This document shows, piece after piece, positions 41,425-50,011 of a DNA stretch of 64,000 bases (its first letter is position 1; each line of letters starts with the position of its first letter). The DNA comes from Nocardia cyriacigeorgica (GTDB lineage Bacteria > Actinomycetota > Actinomycetes > Mycobacteriales > Mycobacteriaceae). The notes below the pieces were generated by a model. It was not told the DNA's origin and made no database searches. It saw only the letters and a program-made list of their open reading frames with translations. The DNA is taken from NCBI RefSeq assembly GCF_005863245.1, contig NZ_VBUT01000014.1, forward strand, positions 53,104-117,103, read 5' to 3'. The position numbers were made by a program, and so were the translations under genes.

Positions 41425-42870
41425 ATGGGTCTGTTCGCTCACGGGCAACCCGTACAGCGGCTGTATCTCGGCGAGGATCGCGTCGAACGTGTCTATCTGG
41501 GCGAGCACCTCGTCTGGTCGGATGTCGCGCTCGGCGTGATCGGCGCTGTGGCAGCGACAGCTGCCGCCGCCATGGCCGCCCCGATCGTGACACCGGGATT
41601 CGGCGCCGCCGTGGCGACCGCATCGGCAGCGGCGCCCGCCCCGACCGTGTCGGCTCACGTCACCGTGACGGTTCCGCGGGCGACCGCGACCGCCGCAGCA
41701 CCGGCACCGGACCGCCCCATCGTCGCTGCTGCCGTCGCGGCGACCGCGACCGCGGTGATGCATGCGCCGGTGTACATCGACGCCGAGGTGATCAGCCCAC
41801 CCGCCGGCGCTGCTGCCGCGTTCATGCCGCCGCCGGTGGTCGGCGTCGCCGTCGCAGCCCAGCCGATGACCGCAAACGCCGTAGGCAATGCGCCCACGGT
41901 GACGGCGACTGCAGTCGTCGATGTGACGACCGCGACCGCATCCGCAGACGCTCCGGCACCTGCGTACGTCCTCGCGGTGACACCGGCGGCAATGGCATCT
42001 TCTGCTGCGGCGGGCGTGCCGGTGGTGACGGCGACCGCCCGAGTAGACACGGTCGTCATGTCCGCGATCGCATCGGCGCCGTCTCCGGTGATCGGGGCCG
42101 TTGCCCCGCAGGCGATGACGGCTACAGCGCAAGCACACCCGCCGACGGTGACCGGGGCGTCGACTGTAGCGGCTGTGGCTGCTGCGGCATCGGGCTCGGC
42201 GCCGGCACCGGCTCTCGCGGCGTCTTCGTCAGTCGCTGCTGTCTCCGGTACGGCATCGGCCGCCGCGCCCGCTCCGGCGGTCGTCACCGGCATCACGGTG
42301 GTCGACGACTTCAACCGGGCCGACGCCGGGAACCTCGGCGCGAACTACACGACCATCGGAGCGAACACACCGGTGATCGCAACCAACCGCGCGCAGGCCG
42401 GTGTCCCCGGATACAACGTCGGCAACCTGGTGTATCTCGCGCGGCACAACACAACACTCACCAGCGATACCCAGGAGATCTCCTGGAACATCATTGTGCC
42501 GACGGCGAACTCGACGCCCTCGCTGGGTGGTGGCTGCTTCCTGCGGTCGACGACCAGCGGGGACATGGTGCTCGTATCGGTGACCGACACCCAGGTGTTC
42601 ATCAACACCAGGATCGGCGGAACGTTCGCCAACCGGGCCACCGGCTCGGCGTCGTCTCCGACGTCCGCGCGGCTGACCGCGGTCGGCAACGTGTACAGCG
42701 TCTACATCAACGGCTCCGGCACACCGGCCGCAACATGGACCGACAGCGGCGGCCTGATCGGGATCGGCGCCACCAACCGCAGTTTCGGCGTCTACGCGAG
42801 CGCCGCCAATAGCTTCGGCACCATCACCCGCGGCTGGGCCGTCGACGCGCTCACCGCCCGGGACCTCTAA
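41425..42870 (+). CDS. Tail fibre with Ala/Val/Pro low-complexity shaft and lectin-like tip
   Basis: A 481-residue protein. Residues 1-40 are a short beta-rich anchor (LYLGEDRVERVYLGEHLVW). About residues 40-290 form a low-complexity shaft of alternating TATA, APAP and VVAAA phrases with a rough period near 24 residues. Residues 295-481 are a lectin-like tip that opens VVDDFNRADAGNLGANY, related to the modules in the 39273-40493 gene. The shaft is encoded by imperfect DNA repeats, which might change length by recombination. Confidence 0.75.
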   Translation: MGLFAHGQPVQRLYLGEDRVERVYLGEHLVWSDVALGVIGAVAATAAAAMAAPIVTPGFGAAVATASAAAPAPTVSAHVTVTVPRATATAAAPAPDRPIVAAAVAATATAVMHAPVYIDAEVISPPAGAAAAFMPPPVVGVAVAAQPMTANAVGNAPTVTATAVVDVTTATASADAPAPAYVLAVTPAAMASSAAAGVPVVTATARVDTVVMSAIASAPSPVIGAVAPQAMTATAQAHPPTVTGASTVAAVAAAASGSAPAPALAASSSVAAVSGTASAAAPAPAVVTGITVVDDFNRADAGNLGANYTTIGANTPVIATNRAQAGVPGYNVGNLVYLARHNTTLTSDTQEISWNIIVPTANSTPSLGGGCFLRSTTSGDMVLVSVTDTQVFINTRIGGTFANRATGSASSPTSARLTAVGNVYSVYINGSGTPAATWTDSGGLIGIGATNRSFGVYASAANSFGTITRGWAVDALTARDL

Positions 42871-42906
42871 CCGATCCCGGAACACATCGGAGGAAGGGAT
42901 TCATCC

Positions 42907-43314
42907 ATGCAAGCTGGATACTTCCGGCTCAACTCGTCCACCGGGTGGACGGCGTTCTTCTTGCCTCTTGGATCCGAGATCGTCCACGTCGAGAACAACG
43001 GGGATCCAAACGCTCCGGACTACGAGATCGCATTCCGGTACACCGGCGAGTTCGTCGCTTCTAGTCCCGGCACCATTCCGCCGGCACCCCCGCAGCCCGT
43101 GGACAAATGGCTGGTGAAGCGCGGCGAGAACCATGACGACGGCCTCGGTGCCGTGCCGATCGGGCGCCGGATCGAGATCGGCCCCGGTGCGATCGGCGGC
43201 GGCTACCACTGGTTCCATCGCGTCGGGGTCACGATGGTGACCATCACAACTGATGCTTCCGGCGCGTACAGATTCACCGAGGTGCCGATCAACGGTGCAA
43301 TACCCACGGCGTAG
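42907..43314 (+). CDS. Tail-tip hypothetical protein
   Basis: One hundred and thirty-five residues; GGAGGAAGGG upstream. Beta-rich, with a Pro-rich linker (IPPAPPQPVDKW). The last rightward phage gene before the terminator at 43329; probably a fibre or fibre-assembly protein. No known domain. Confidence 0.5.
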   Translation: MQAGYFRLNSSTGWTAFFLPLGSEIVHVENNGDPNAPDYEIAFRYTGEFVASSPGTIPPAPPQPVDKWLVKRGENHDDGLGAVPIGRRIEIGPGAIGGGYHWFHRVGVTMVTITTDASGAYRFTEVPINGAIPTA

Positions 43315-43328
43315 TAGCTTCTCGGAAG

Positions 43329-43377
43329 ACAGCGCCCCCGCTGGTCCTGGTTCAGCCAGGATCGGTGGGGGCGCTGT
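43329..43377 (+). terminator. Strong terminator ending the prophage late operon
   Basis: ACAGCGCCCCC... (43329-43350) pairs with ...GGGGGCGCTGT (43354-43377); an 11-bp perfect base continues as an imperfect stem. TTGTCGTTTC follows. It lies between convergent genes (rightward 43314, leftward 43816), so it can work in both directions. Confidence 0.75.
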
Positions 43378-43384
43378 TGTCGTT

Positions 43385-43816
43385 TCACGGGCCAGAGGGT
43401 GGCTGGGGCAGGTGTTGGACGACGTCGGTCCACTGATGCCCGTCATGCCATCTCGTCGCGCCCTGAGGGTCGACGTACCATCCCGGCGGCGGGCCGACTG
43501 GCGGTTGAGCTGGCGGAATTACGATATGGGTTGGCTCCCGTCGGTCGCCTGCCCGCTGGAGCGCGCGAAACACCAGGTACACGAAATAGCAGGCGGCGCC
43601 TGCCGCCATGACCACAGCAGTCTCAGCAGGGCCGCCACCGCGCATATAGACGATGAACGCGATCAATCCGACTAACACGATCGCGGACACACCCTCGTAC
43701 TGAGGGTTCTGACGCCGCCTCCGTACCTCGGGGAGCGGTGGTGGCTGGCTGGGGATTTGTGCAGGCGGCGGGTAGCTCACGCGGAATCCTGGGGTCGGGC
43801 GGCTTTGCCACTGCAT
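43385..43816 (-). CDS. DUF2510-containing membrane protein
   Basis: One hundred and forty-three residues. A Pro-rich N-terminus, two transmembrane segments (about residues 44-60 and 67-86) and a C-terminal DUF2510 domain, PPGWYVDPQGATRWHDGHQWTDVV. Common in Nocardia and Mycobacterium chromosomes. It marks the switch to host-type genes; function unknown. Confidence 0.75.
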   Translation of the reverse strand: MQWQSRPTPGFRVSYPPPAQIPSQPPPLPEVRRRRQNPQYEGVSAIVLVGLIAFIVYMRGGGPAETAVVMAAGAACYFVYLVFRALQRAGDRREPTHIVIPPAQPPVGPPPGWYVDPQGATRWHDGHQWTDVVQHLPQPPSGP

Positions 43817-43906
43817 CGGCCCGTAGCCCGGCGTTCGTTACGACCGCCGCCGCGATTTGGCTGACAAATGACCTTGTGCACAGACTGTGCCCAAAGCCTG
43901 ACTGGG

Positions 43907-44287
43907 CTACGGGGCAACTCCCACGTAGTTCCCCGCGTTGTCGACGTCGCGACCGGTGAGCTTCTCGATCGACGCCACCATCACATCGCGCATCTGAGTC
44001 ACGACGTCGATGTGCTCTTGGATGACCTCGAACAGGGAGTTTTCGGTGCCGACGGCCTGCTCCCGGAATTTGGCCTCCAGATCGCGGGCCATGTTGAAAT
44101 TGCCGAACCCGGAAACGGCCTGAACCTGGTTGACCGACGTCAACATATCCTCGAGATCGTCAATGTGGTCGTTGCATGCTTTCAAGCAGGCTCGTGCGAC
44201 GCCCTCGTCGGCGATGTACAGTTCGCCGGCGCGGGCCTCGTCAGCCAGTTTGCGCCACTGCGAGATCTGGTTGCCCAATTCGGCCAT
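43907..44287 (-). CDS. Helical ESX-like secretion-associated protein
   Basis: One hundred and twenty-six residues, mostly long helices (NQISQWRKLADEARAGEL...RDLEAKFREQAVGTENSLFEVIQEHIDVVTQMR). Size and pattern fit the small helical proteins near type VII secretion targets in Nocardia, though no WxG motif is visible. It follows a DUF3558 lipoprotein gene on the same strand with 16 bp between. Confidence 0.5.
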   Translation of the reverse strand: MAELGNQISQWRKLADEARAGELYIADEGVARACLKACNDHIDDLEDMLTSVNQVQAVSGFGNFNMARDLEAKFREQAVGTENSLFEVIQEHIDVVTQMRDVMVASIEKLTGRDVDNAGNYVGVAP

Positions 44288-44303
44288 TGCCCTTACCCCC
44301 TGC

Positions 44304-44873
44304 TCATTCTGGAAATGCTGGAACGATCTGTTCGCCGACGCGAGTCACGGTCAGGCACGGGTTCTCATGGTCACCCGCGGAATGCCGCCACAGCACCTGA
44401 AGCTGGATAAATCCCTGCGAGGCGGGGAACGCAACATCGCAAGCATCGTCGTACGGTGCACCCTGCGTGCGGAACTGGCGGCCCTCGCGCCCGGCGACTG
44501 TCACGTCCGTGAACTCGACGTTGCCCGGCTTCTGCTCGAGCTGGTCGATGGTGTTCGCGGTCGAGAAGACGCTGATCGAGTACTGCGAGCCTTTCCAGGA
44601 GCAGATCTTCCACCCGGCCTGGTCGGTTCCCGCGATGCCGCTCTCTTCCGTGGAAGGATCCACACCCGCCTCGGTGAGCGCTCCGGCGGGGATAGCACCG
44701 CCACAAGGGTCGAACAGTTCCGCCTGCTGCGCAGCTGTGGCCTGCTCCGTGCTGGTGCTGGTGCTGGTGCTGGTGCTGGTGCTGGTGCTGGGCTCGTGCG
44801 TAGTGTCCGTACCGCAGGCGGCAAGCCCCGGTACCAGTGCGGCAGCCATCAGCAACAATTTGGCCCGGTTCAC
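44304..44873 (-). CDS. DUF3558-type lipoprotein
   Basis: One hundred and eighty-nine residues from the GTG at 44873, which places a lipoprotein signal (MNRAKLLLMAAALVPGLAAC, lipobox LAAC) at the N-terminus. An ST repeat follows (encoded by a hexanucleotide repeat), then the DUF3558 domain: FDPCGGAIPAGALTEAGVD, GWKICSWKG, DDACDVAFPASQGFIQLQV, with four conserved cysteines. A membrane-anchored protein typical of Nocardia; function unknown. An upstream start at 45011 would lack a signal. Confidence 0.75.
   Translation of the reverse strand: MNRAKLLLMAAALVPGLAACGTDTTHEPSTSTSTSTSTSTSTEQATAAQQAELFDPCGGAIPAGALTEAGVDPSTEESGIAGTDQAGWKICSWKGSQYSISVFSTANTIDQLEQKPGNVEFTDVTVAGREGRQFRTQGAPYDDACDVAFPASQGFIQLQVLWRHSAGDHENPCLTVTRVGEQIVPAFPE
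44751..44790. repeat. Hexanucleotide tandem repeat (GCTGGT)
   Basis: About 6.7 perfect copies of GCTGGT on the plus strand, encoding the Ser-Thr repeat of the DUF3558 lipoprotein on the minus strand. Because the unit is 6 bp, length changes would alter the linker without breaking the frame. Confidence 0.9.
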
Positions 44874-45132
44874 GCCCACCCCTTCACCGCCTGACATCGA
44901 CTCGACGAATGTAACAAACGATCCGTCTGGCGGGCCGCCGAAGCTGCGGACGCGGAACTTTGCGCGCGACCCGCATCTGATTAGACGCAACTCGCGCGAG
45001 TTCGGTTCCACGATTTTGACGACCGGTTTGCCGCTTCTACCAGGGGTGGAGGGATGTATGCGTTTCGGCTATGTTGGTCCGGCGCACGTTCCGATCCCTG
45101 GTAGCTCAGGGGCCCGACCGAGGGGGGGATTC

Positions 45133-45420
45133 ATGACGCTGGGAGTTGAACCCGATCAGATCAAGGCCATGGCGACATCGTGGCGGCAAGAGGCCGACGA
45201 GATCGGCAAGCTGACATGGTCGGCGATGGCCGAGGCGACCGGCGAGGGTAGCTCGGTACTGGCCGCGGTCCGCGGCGCCGCGGATCCGGCGAAGCAGGCC
45301 ATGACGTCGATCGCCACTCGATACACCACTCTGGCGGACCTGCTGGACAAGTTCGCGGTCAACGTCGAGGCCAAGGACGCCGAGATCGGTGCCGAGATCG
45401 GAAAGCTGAGCCCGCGCTGA
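45133..45420 (+). CDS. EspC-like type VII secretion target (DUF2580)
   Basis: Ninety-five residues; AGGGGGGGA upstream of the ATG at 45133. The sequence MTLGVEPDQIKAMATSWRQEADEI...RYTTLADLLDKFAVNVEAKDAEIGAEIGKL matches the EspC/DUF2580 pattern of an N-terminal helix, then a FA..V...D...A ending. Such proteins are secreted by ESX systems, often together with a larger partner encoded next to them. Its stop overlaps the next gene's ATG (TGATG). Confidence 0.75.
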   Translation: MTLGVEPDQIKAMATSWRQEADEIGKLTWSAMAEATGEGSSVLAAVRGAADPAKQAMTSIATRYTTLADLLDKFAVNVEAKDAEIGAEIGKLSPR

Positions 45421-47270
45421 TGCGCCCGACGATCAGCCAGCTCGAAGGCTGGAACATCGAGGGCCTGCACAACGCCGCCGAGGCCGCCCGCAAGAACGCC
45501 GACATCCTCTTCACCTCCGTCAACGACGCCTCCCGCGCCATGTCCGCAGCCAGCGAATGGCACGGCCAAACCAAGGACGCCGCGACGCGCCGGATCGACG
45601 AAGAAGTCGACCACGGCTACGAGGTACGCAACGTCCTGCTCCGCATCGCCGACGACGCCGAGGACGCCTACCAGGGCATGAAACATGCCCGCACTTACGT
45701 CCTCGACCAGAAGAAGCACGCAGTCGATACCGGATTCACCGTCCACGACGACGGCACGGTGACCCACGATGATCCGGAGAAAGAAGGCGACGCCGGGGTC
45801 ATCCAGATCAACATCTTCAGCGGCCTCGACGAGCTCGAACGCCTCGACAACCAGTACGGCACGACACTCAACGATGCGCTCACCGACCTCGGCGCGATGC
45901 GCGACGGGCAGCAAGACATCACAATGCCCGACGGCACGCAGCTGGACCCGGATGCTCTCGTCACGCAGTTGGCCTCGATGTCACCTGACCAGCGCGCGAC
46001 TGTCATTGCCGGTCTGAGCCCGGAAGCGCAGCGGCAGTTGGTGATCGCCGCACCGGAGAAGCTGGGCAACATGAACGGAGTGCCGTTCACCATGCGGATC
46101 GACGCGAACGAGATCAACATCCGCAACGCCCTCACCACCGAGAAGCAGAAGCCAGAGCAAGATCAGGACAAGGACCGGATCAAACAGCTCGAGGCGATGC
46201 TCGCGCCGATGCCCAACCCCCACGGCACCGGCGTCTTGAACTCGGATCCGCAGGCGACCGGCGCGGACGGCACGCCCCGCCGGGACATGGTCGACCGCAA
46301 GTACGTCATGTTCAGCACCGAAGGCAACGGGCGGATGATCGAAATGGTCGGCGAGATGAAACCCGACGCACCGGGTGTCGGGGTGTATGTGCCGGGCACC
46401 AGCACCAACCTCAACGACTCCAGTCCGAATCACACAGCGGCATGGAATCTTGCCGACCAGACCGGCGGCCCGATCTTCCTCTACATGGAGGGCGACTTCC
46501 CGCAGAGCCTGGCCAATCCGACCGACGGCGCGCCGAGCCCGAAGTTCGCCGCCGAAATGGCACCGAAACTGGTGGACTTCGGCCGCGAGGTCGACCGCGA
46601 GGTCGCCGCGCACGCGCCCGGCAAGCCGGTCTCCTATGTCGGGCACTCCTACGGTGGGTCGATCGTCGGCTCCGCCGAACAACTCGGCCTGCGCGCCGAC
46701 CGAGTCATACACGCTTCGTCCGCCGGCACCGGCGTTTATGAAGGCGGCTGGAACAACCCGAACCCCAACGTGCAGCGTTACTCGATGACCGCCCCCGGCG
46801 ACCTTATCGGCGTCGTCCAGTCCTACCCGGATGAAGGGCTCAGGCTCCCCGGTAACATCCAGACCCCCGGCAACCCACACGCCGGCCACCCGCTCGGCGG
46901 CGACCCCGACGAAATCCCCGGCGTCACCCGACTCGACACCGGCTACTACGGCACCGAATTCGACGGCCATAAGGTGGGCGAGGTCGTATTCGGACCGGAC
47001 GGGCACGGCAAGTACTGGGACGACCCGAAATCCGACGCGTTCAAGAATATCGTCGGCGTCATCAAGGGCACTGAGGTCACCGAGTACGTCGAACGCGGCA
47101 TCGAAACCAGCTGGGTGGACATCGGTCTCGGCGACGACGGCAATGGTGGGAAAGAAGCGTTCGATGCCGGAAAGGCGGGTGCAGCCGGGAAGATGTTCGA
47201 TGTCGATCCATACTCGAACCCGCATGTGACCGACAATCCCGAGCGCGGGCGAACGATTGATGTGAAATGA
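45420..47270 (+). CDS. Alpha/beta hydrolase (DUF1023), probable type VII effector
   Basis: Six hundred and sixteen residues. The N-terminal about 120 residues are helical and WXG-like (GLHNAAEAARKNADILFTSVNDASRAMSAASEWHGQTKDAATRRI). The C-terminal half is an alpha/beta hydrolase of the DUF1023 type: VYVPGTSTNLNDS and a nucleophile elbow GHSYGGS (Ser about 410). Translationally coupled to the EspC-like gene, so it is probably exported with it. The lipoprotein that follows could protect the cell; the substrate is unknown. Confidence 0.7.
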   Translation: MRPTISQLEGWNIEGLHNAAEAARKNADILFTSVNDASRAMSAASEWHGQTKDAATRRIDEEVDHGYEVRNVLLRIADDAEDAYQGMKHARTYVLDQKKHAVDTGFTVHDDGTVTHDDPEKEGDAGVIQINIFSGLDELERLDNQYGTTLNDALTDLGAMRDGQQDITMPDGTQLDPDALVTQLASMSPDQRATVIAGLSPEAQRQLVIAAPEKLGNMNGVPFTMRIDANEINIRNALTTEKQKPEQDQDKDRIKQLEAMLAPMPNPHGTGVLNSDPQATGADGTPRRDMVDRKYVMFSTEGNGRMIEMVGEMKPDAPGVGVYVPGTSTNLNDSSPNHTAAWNLADQTGGPIFLYMEGDFPQSLANPTDGAPSPKFAAEMAPKLVDFGREVDREVAAHAPGKPVSYVGHSYGGSIVGSAEQLGLRADRVIHASSAGTGVYEGGWNNPNPNVQRYSMTAPGDLIGVVQSYPDEGLRLPGNIQTPGNPHAGHPLGGDPDEIPGVTRLDTGYYGTEFDGHKVGEVVFGPDGHGKYWDDPKSDAFKNIVGVIKGTEVTEYVERGIETSWVDIGLGDDGNGGKEAFDAGKAGAAGKMFDVDPYSNPHVTDNPERGRTIDVK

Positions 47271-47776
47271 GGACGAGACTTTGTGCGCTTGGCGCTGCCT
47301 CGCTGCTCCTGCTTGCCGTAGGATGCGACAGCGTGATTGATGAAGGTCCGACGAACGACGACATCAAGAACACCACCGGGCTCACAGTCGAGCAAGCCGC
47401 CCGCGTCGTCTACGACAACCTGAATCTCGTGTGGCCGAACCTGGTCGAGCCGCGCCTCGACCAAGTGGGAAAAATCGGATGCCGCACCAACCCGAACTCC
47501 ATGCGCAGCGAAGGGCCACCCTGGCAGGTGGAGAAGAAGATGGTCAAGGAAGACCCCTCGCCGGAGCTGGTGGAGCAGGTTCGCGCCAATCTGGATTCCT
47601 TGACCGAACGCGGTTTCGCGCTCGAGGAGTCGGCCATCACCGACGACCATCCGCTCGACCGCGTCTACAAAGACGGCAATGGTTACGTCATCCAGAGCAG
47701 CATGGAGATCGACCGCAGGGTGACCGACATCCCGATTCTCGAAGTCGCTTCGCGTTCACCCTGCGCTGCGGAATGA
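47267..47776 (+). CDS. Lipoprotein, possible partner/immunity protein
   Basis: One hundred and sixty-nine residues with ATGA overlap to the hydrolase gene. Signal MRTRLCALGAASLLLLAVGC ends in lipobox AVGC. The mature part has two more cysteines (GCRTNPNSMRSEG, SPCAAE) and no known domain. Its tight coupling to the secreted-type hydrolase suggests a partner or immunity role; inference. Confidence 0.6.
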   Translation: MRTRLCALGAASLLLLAVGCDSVIDEGPTNDDIKNTTGLTVEQAARVVYDNLNLVWPNLVEPRLDQVGKIGCRTNPNSMRSEGPPWQVEKKMVKEDPSPELVEQVRANLDSLTERGFALEESAITDDHPLDRVYKDGNGYVIQSSMEIDRRVTDIPILEVASRSPCAAE

Positions 47777-47779
47777 GAC

Positions 47780-47820
47780 GGGCCGTGGATCTCGCTCACC
47801 GGCGAGTGCACCCACGGCCC
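47780..47820. terminator. Bidirectional terminator between convergent genes
   Basis: GGGCCGTGG (47780-47788) pairs with CCACGGCCC (47812-47820), and CTCGC/GGCGAG extends the stem inside. It lies between the rightward lipoprotein (47776) and a leftward gene ending at 47865. Confidence 0.6.
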
Positions 47821-47864
47821 AATGCAATCACTGGACAGCGATTTCGCGACGTCGCTGTCGGGCT

Positions 47865-48215
47865 TCAGTTGGGCGGGGGCAGGTACCGCAGGATGCCGAA
47901 TTCATCGACGTAGATCTGGTACCGGCGGATCTTCGCGGTGTTCATCTGGATCAGCCACACGATCAACCAGAGCCCGAACGTGACGATTGTGAGCAGCACA
48001 TGCAGGATGTGGTTCGTCTGGTCGATCTTGAGCATCAACGCGGAGGTCTGCGTCATCGACAGAACCTGAGAGCCCTGTGCGGTTTGCGCTGACACTGCCA
48101 TCATCAGCACCTGCTGCCGCTGCTCCAGGCTCACCGTCTGCATTGGCATGCCCGGGTTTGCGGGTATGCCCTGCGTAGGGAAATTCGATGGGTTCCCGGG
48201 CGGCTGGGGATTCAT
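47865..48215 (-). CDS. Small membrane protein
   Basis: One hundred and sixteen residues from the ATG at 48215, with GAGGAG upstream; an upstream start at 48254 is less well placed. A Pro/Gln-rich N-terminus is followed by one transmembrane segment (HVLLTIVTFGLWLIVWLIQM). No known domain. Confidence 0.6.
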   Translation of the reverse strand: MNPQPPGNPSNFPTQGIPANPGMPMQTVSLEQRQQVLMMAVSAQTAQGSQVLSMTQTSALMLKIDQTNHILHVLLTIVTFGLWLIVWLIQMNTAKIRRYQIYVDEFGILRYLPPPN

Positions 48216-48284
48216 GGGGCTCCTCGTCCTGGATTTCTCCATGTGCATCCGCACCCGGGCATGGTCCGTTACCAGGCACGCCGG

Positions 48285-49307
48285 TCATCGCCGCCACCGC
48301 AGTGCTGAATCCTCGGGCATCGGCGCGCCCTCGAGCCACGCCGCGACAACCTCGCGCGTAAGCCGCGACCCGAGCGCGGCGTCGATGGTTCCGCAGAACT
48401 CCGGCGTCCCGCCGAACATCGGCAGATCGGTCGGTGTGTAGTGCCCGGCGCTCTCGAGCGTGCCGATCACGGCGTCGGTGCCCAACCATGAGGCATGCAC
48501 CATCATCCCGTTGGCGAGTAGCAGCACCGGCCGGTCAACATCGGGCGCCGGGCCGACGCCGTCCCATGCGGCCGAGCCGTCGAGGACGATGGCGGTACGC
48601 ACCCGGCCGTCGGCCGAAGCGGCGCTGACCGCGGTCTGCCCTCCGTAGCTGTGCCCCGCCATGGCGATGCGGCCGTGGTCGAGGTGGCCGCCGACGACGG
48701 GCAGCGTATCGAGCTGGTCGAGGACGTGGCGCGCGTCGGCGACGCGAGTGTCGAGCTGGGCACGCATGTAGGCGGGATCGCCGGACGTCGGCGGGATGCC
48801 GGTGCGCACCTGGCCGCGGATCTCGACCGCCGGGGATTCGCCGGTGTGGTCAATCGCGACGACGACATACCCGCGTGACGCGAGATCCATCAGCAGCCCG
48901 GACACGAGCCAGCGCGGCGTGCCCATGCCCGGCGACCAGAGCACCACGGGCAGGCGGTCGCCGGCGAGCGGGCCGCCCTCGGCGACGGGCAGGGTCGCGG
49001 TCGTCATCGCCGGGGCCGCGGCGGGGGTGCGCAGCCACAGCGCGGCCTCGGCCGCCAGCTGCGCGCGCACCACCGCGGTGCTCGCCGGGATGTACGGCGC
49101 GGTGCCGGTCGCGGTGGTCGGGTACCAGATCGACACGGGGATCGGTCGGCCGTCGCGGTCGAGCACGGTGTCGACGCGGCCGACGAGATGCGGACCAGTG
49201 GGCGCGGGGATCAGAGAGTCGGCGCGTGCGGGTCCGGCCATCCATCCGATGCCGGTGGACAAGAGCGCGAGCGAGGCAAGGGCTGCGCTGATAAGGCGGG
49301 CTATCAC
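48285..49307 (-). CDS. Secreted alpha/beta hydrolase (PAF-acetylhydrolase-like)
   Basis: Three hundred and forty residues from the GTG at 49307. A signal sequence (MIARLISAALASLALLSTGI...ARA) leads to a platelet-activating-factor-acetylhydrolase-like alpha/beta fold: VVLWSPGMGTPRW, IDHTGESPAVE and nucleophile elbow AGHSYGGQ (Ser about 220), with later Asp and His (VLDGSAAWDG, ESAGHYTPTD). Probably an exported lipid or ester hydrolase. It overlaps the upstream gene by four bases. Confidence 0.75.
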   Translation of the reverse strand: MIARLISAALASLALLSTGIGWMAGPARADSLIPAPTGPHLVGRVDTVLDRDGRPIPVSIWYPTTATGTAPYIPASTAVVRAQLAAEAALWLRTPAAAPAMTTATLPVAEGGPLAGDRLPVVLWSPGMGTPRWLVSGLLMDLASRGYVVVAIDHTGESPAVEIRGQVRTGIPPTSGDPAYMRAQLDTRVADARHVLDQLDTLPVVGGHLDHGRIAMAGHSYGGQTAVSAASADGRVRTAIVLDGSAAWDGVGPAPDVDRPVLLLANGMMVHASWLGTDAVIGTLESAGHYTPTDLPMFGGTPEFCGTIDAALGSRLTREVVAAWLEGAPMPEDSALRWRR

Positions 49308-49837
49308 CGGACCGCCTCGAGGTGTCGCCCGGTAGCGACCGGGGTGTTTCCGTCGAGCCACTCCAGCACCGCGTCCCAGCCGTCGCGCATGCGGCGGCGC
49401 AGCGCGTCCATCGATGGGCCGTTGTAGTAGATGCCGCCGCCGGCGGCGAGCAGCGCCCGCCCGCGCTGCTGCCACACCTCGGCGGCACGGTTCGGATAGC
49501 TGGCCTGATCGAACGCGACGACGGCCAGGGTCGAGTCGAGGTAGTTGCGCTCGTCGGGGTGCTGATCGAGGTACAGCAGCAGCGCGACTGCTTCCGCGAG
49601 GTCGGTATTCCCGCGGCTGTAGCGCAGATCTACGGACGCGATCGCAGGGAACCGATCACGCTGCTCGGCGACGAGTGCGCGCATCTCGGCGAAGGTGGGG
49701 CCGTCGGCCCACTCGACATGCCAGCCGCCGTACCAGTCCCGTCGGGGTCCGTGGTATGCGACGTCGACTCGGCTGCCGCCGATGCGCTGGGAAAGTTGGT
49801 AGGCGAGTTGGCCAGCCTGGCGGGACTTGGAGGTCAT
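49304..49837 (-). CDS. Hypothetical protein, coupled to a secreted hydrolase
   Basis: One hundred and seventy-seven residues from the ATG at 49837; upstream starts at 49867 and 49882 are possible. The sequence MTSKSRQAGQLAYQLSQRIGGSRVDVAYHGPRRDWYGGWHVEWADGPT has no known domain. Its stop overlaps the hydrolase GTG. The last gene before the candidate attachment site. Confidence 0.55.
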   Translation of the reverse strand: MTSKSRQAGQLAYQLSQRIGGSRVDVAYHGPRRDWYGGWHVEWADGPTFAEMRALVAEQRDRFPAIASVDLRYSRGNTDLAEAVALLLYLDQHPDERNYLDSTLAVVAFDQASYPNRAAEVWQQRGRALLAAGGGIYYNGPSMDALRRRMRDGWDAVLEWLDGNTPVATGRHLEAVR

Positions 49838-49972
49838 CAGGGCTCCCGGATCGGGGTTGATGGCTGTTGATGCCATCAACACTTGGACGGAAACCCGCAG
49901 GTCACGGAAGGTCGCCAGAAGTTAACCAAAATCGCCGAGGCGCAGGTCAGGGGCTAGAAACCTGGGGAAATA

Positions 49973-49998
49973 AAGGGGTTCGAGTCCCCTTAGCTCCA
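49973..49998 (+). other. tRNA 3' end remnant, candidate attachment site
   Basis: AAGGGGTTCGAGTCCCCTT (49973-49991) is a T-arm, followed by acceptor sequence TAGCTCCA. This is the 3' end of a tRNA with a 5' GGGGCTA or GGAGCTA, most like tRNA-Ala. No D-arm or anticodon arm is present upstream, so it is not a whole tRNA. A tRNA-type terminator follows at 50012-50042. The arrangement fits attR of an element integrated in a tRNA 3' end, but the intact tRNA is not in the window. Confidence 0.55.
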
Positions 49999-50011
49999 CT
50001 TCACTCGATGC

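Noticed and set aside
39409..42314. Long reverse-strand frames over the tail fibre genes, such as 41655-42314
   Set aside because: They are antisense to low-complexity forward sequence and have no start signal or domain.
49940..50000. A complete tRNA or tmRNA gene
   Set aside because: Only the T-arm and acceptor end are present. A GGGGCTA at 49950 could pair with the acceptor end, but there is no anticodon arm and no tmRNA body between.
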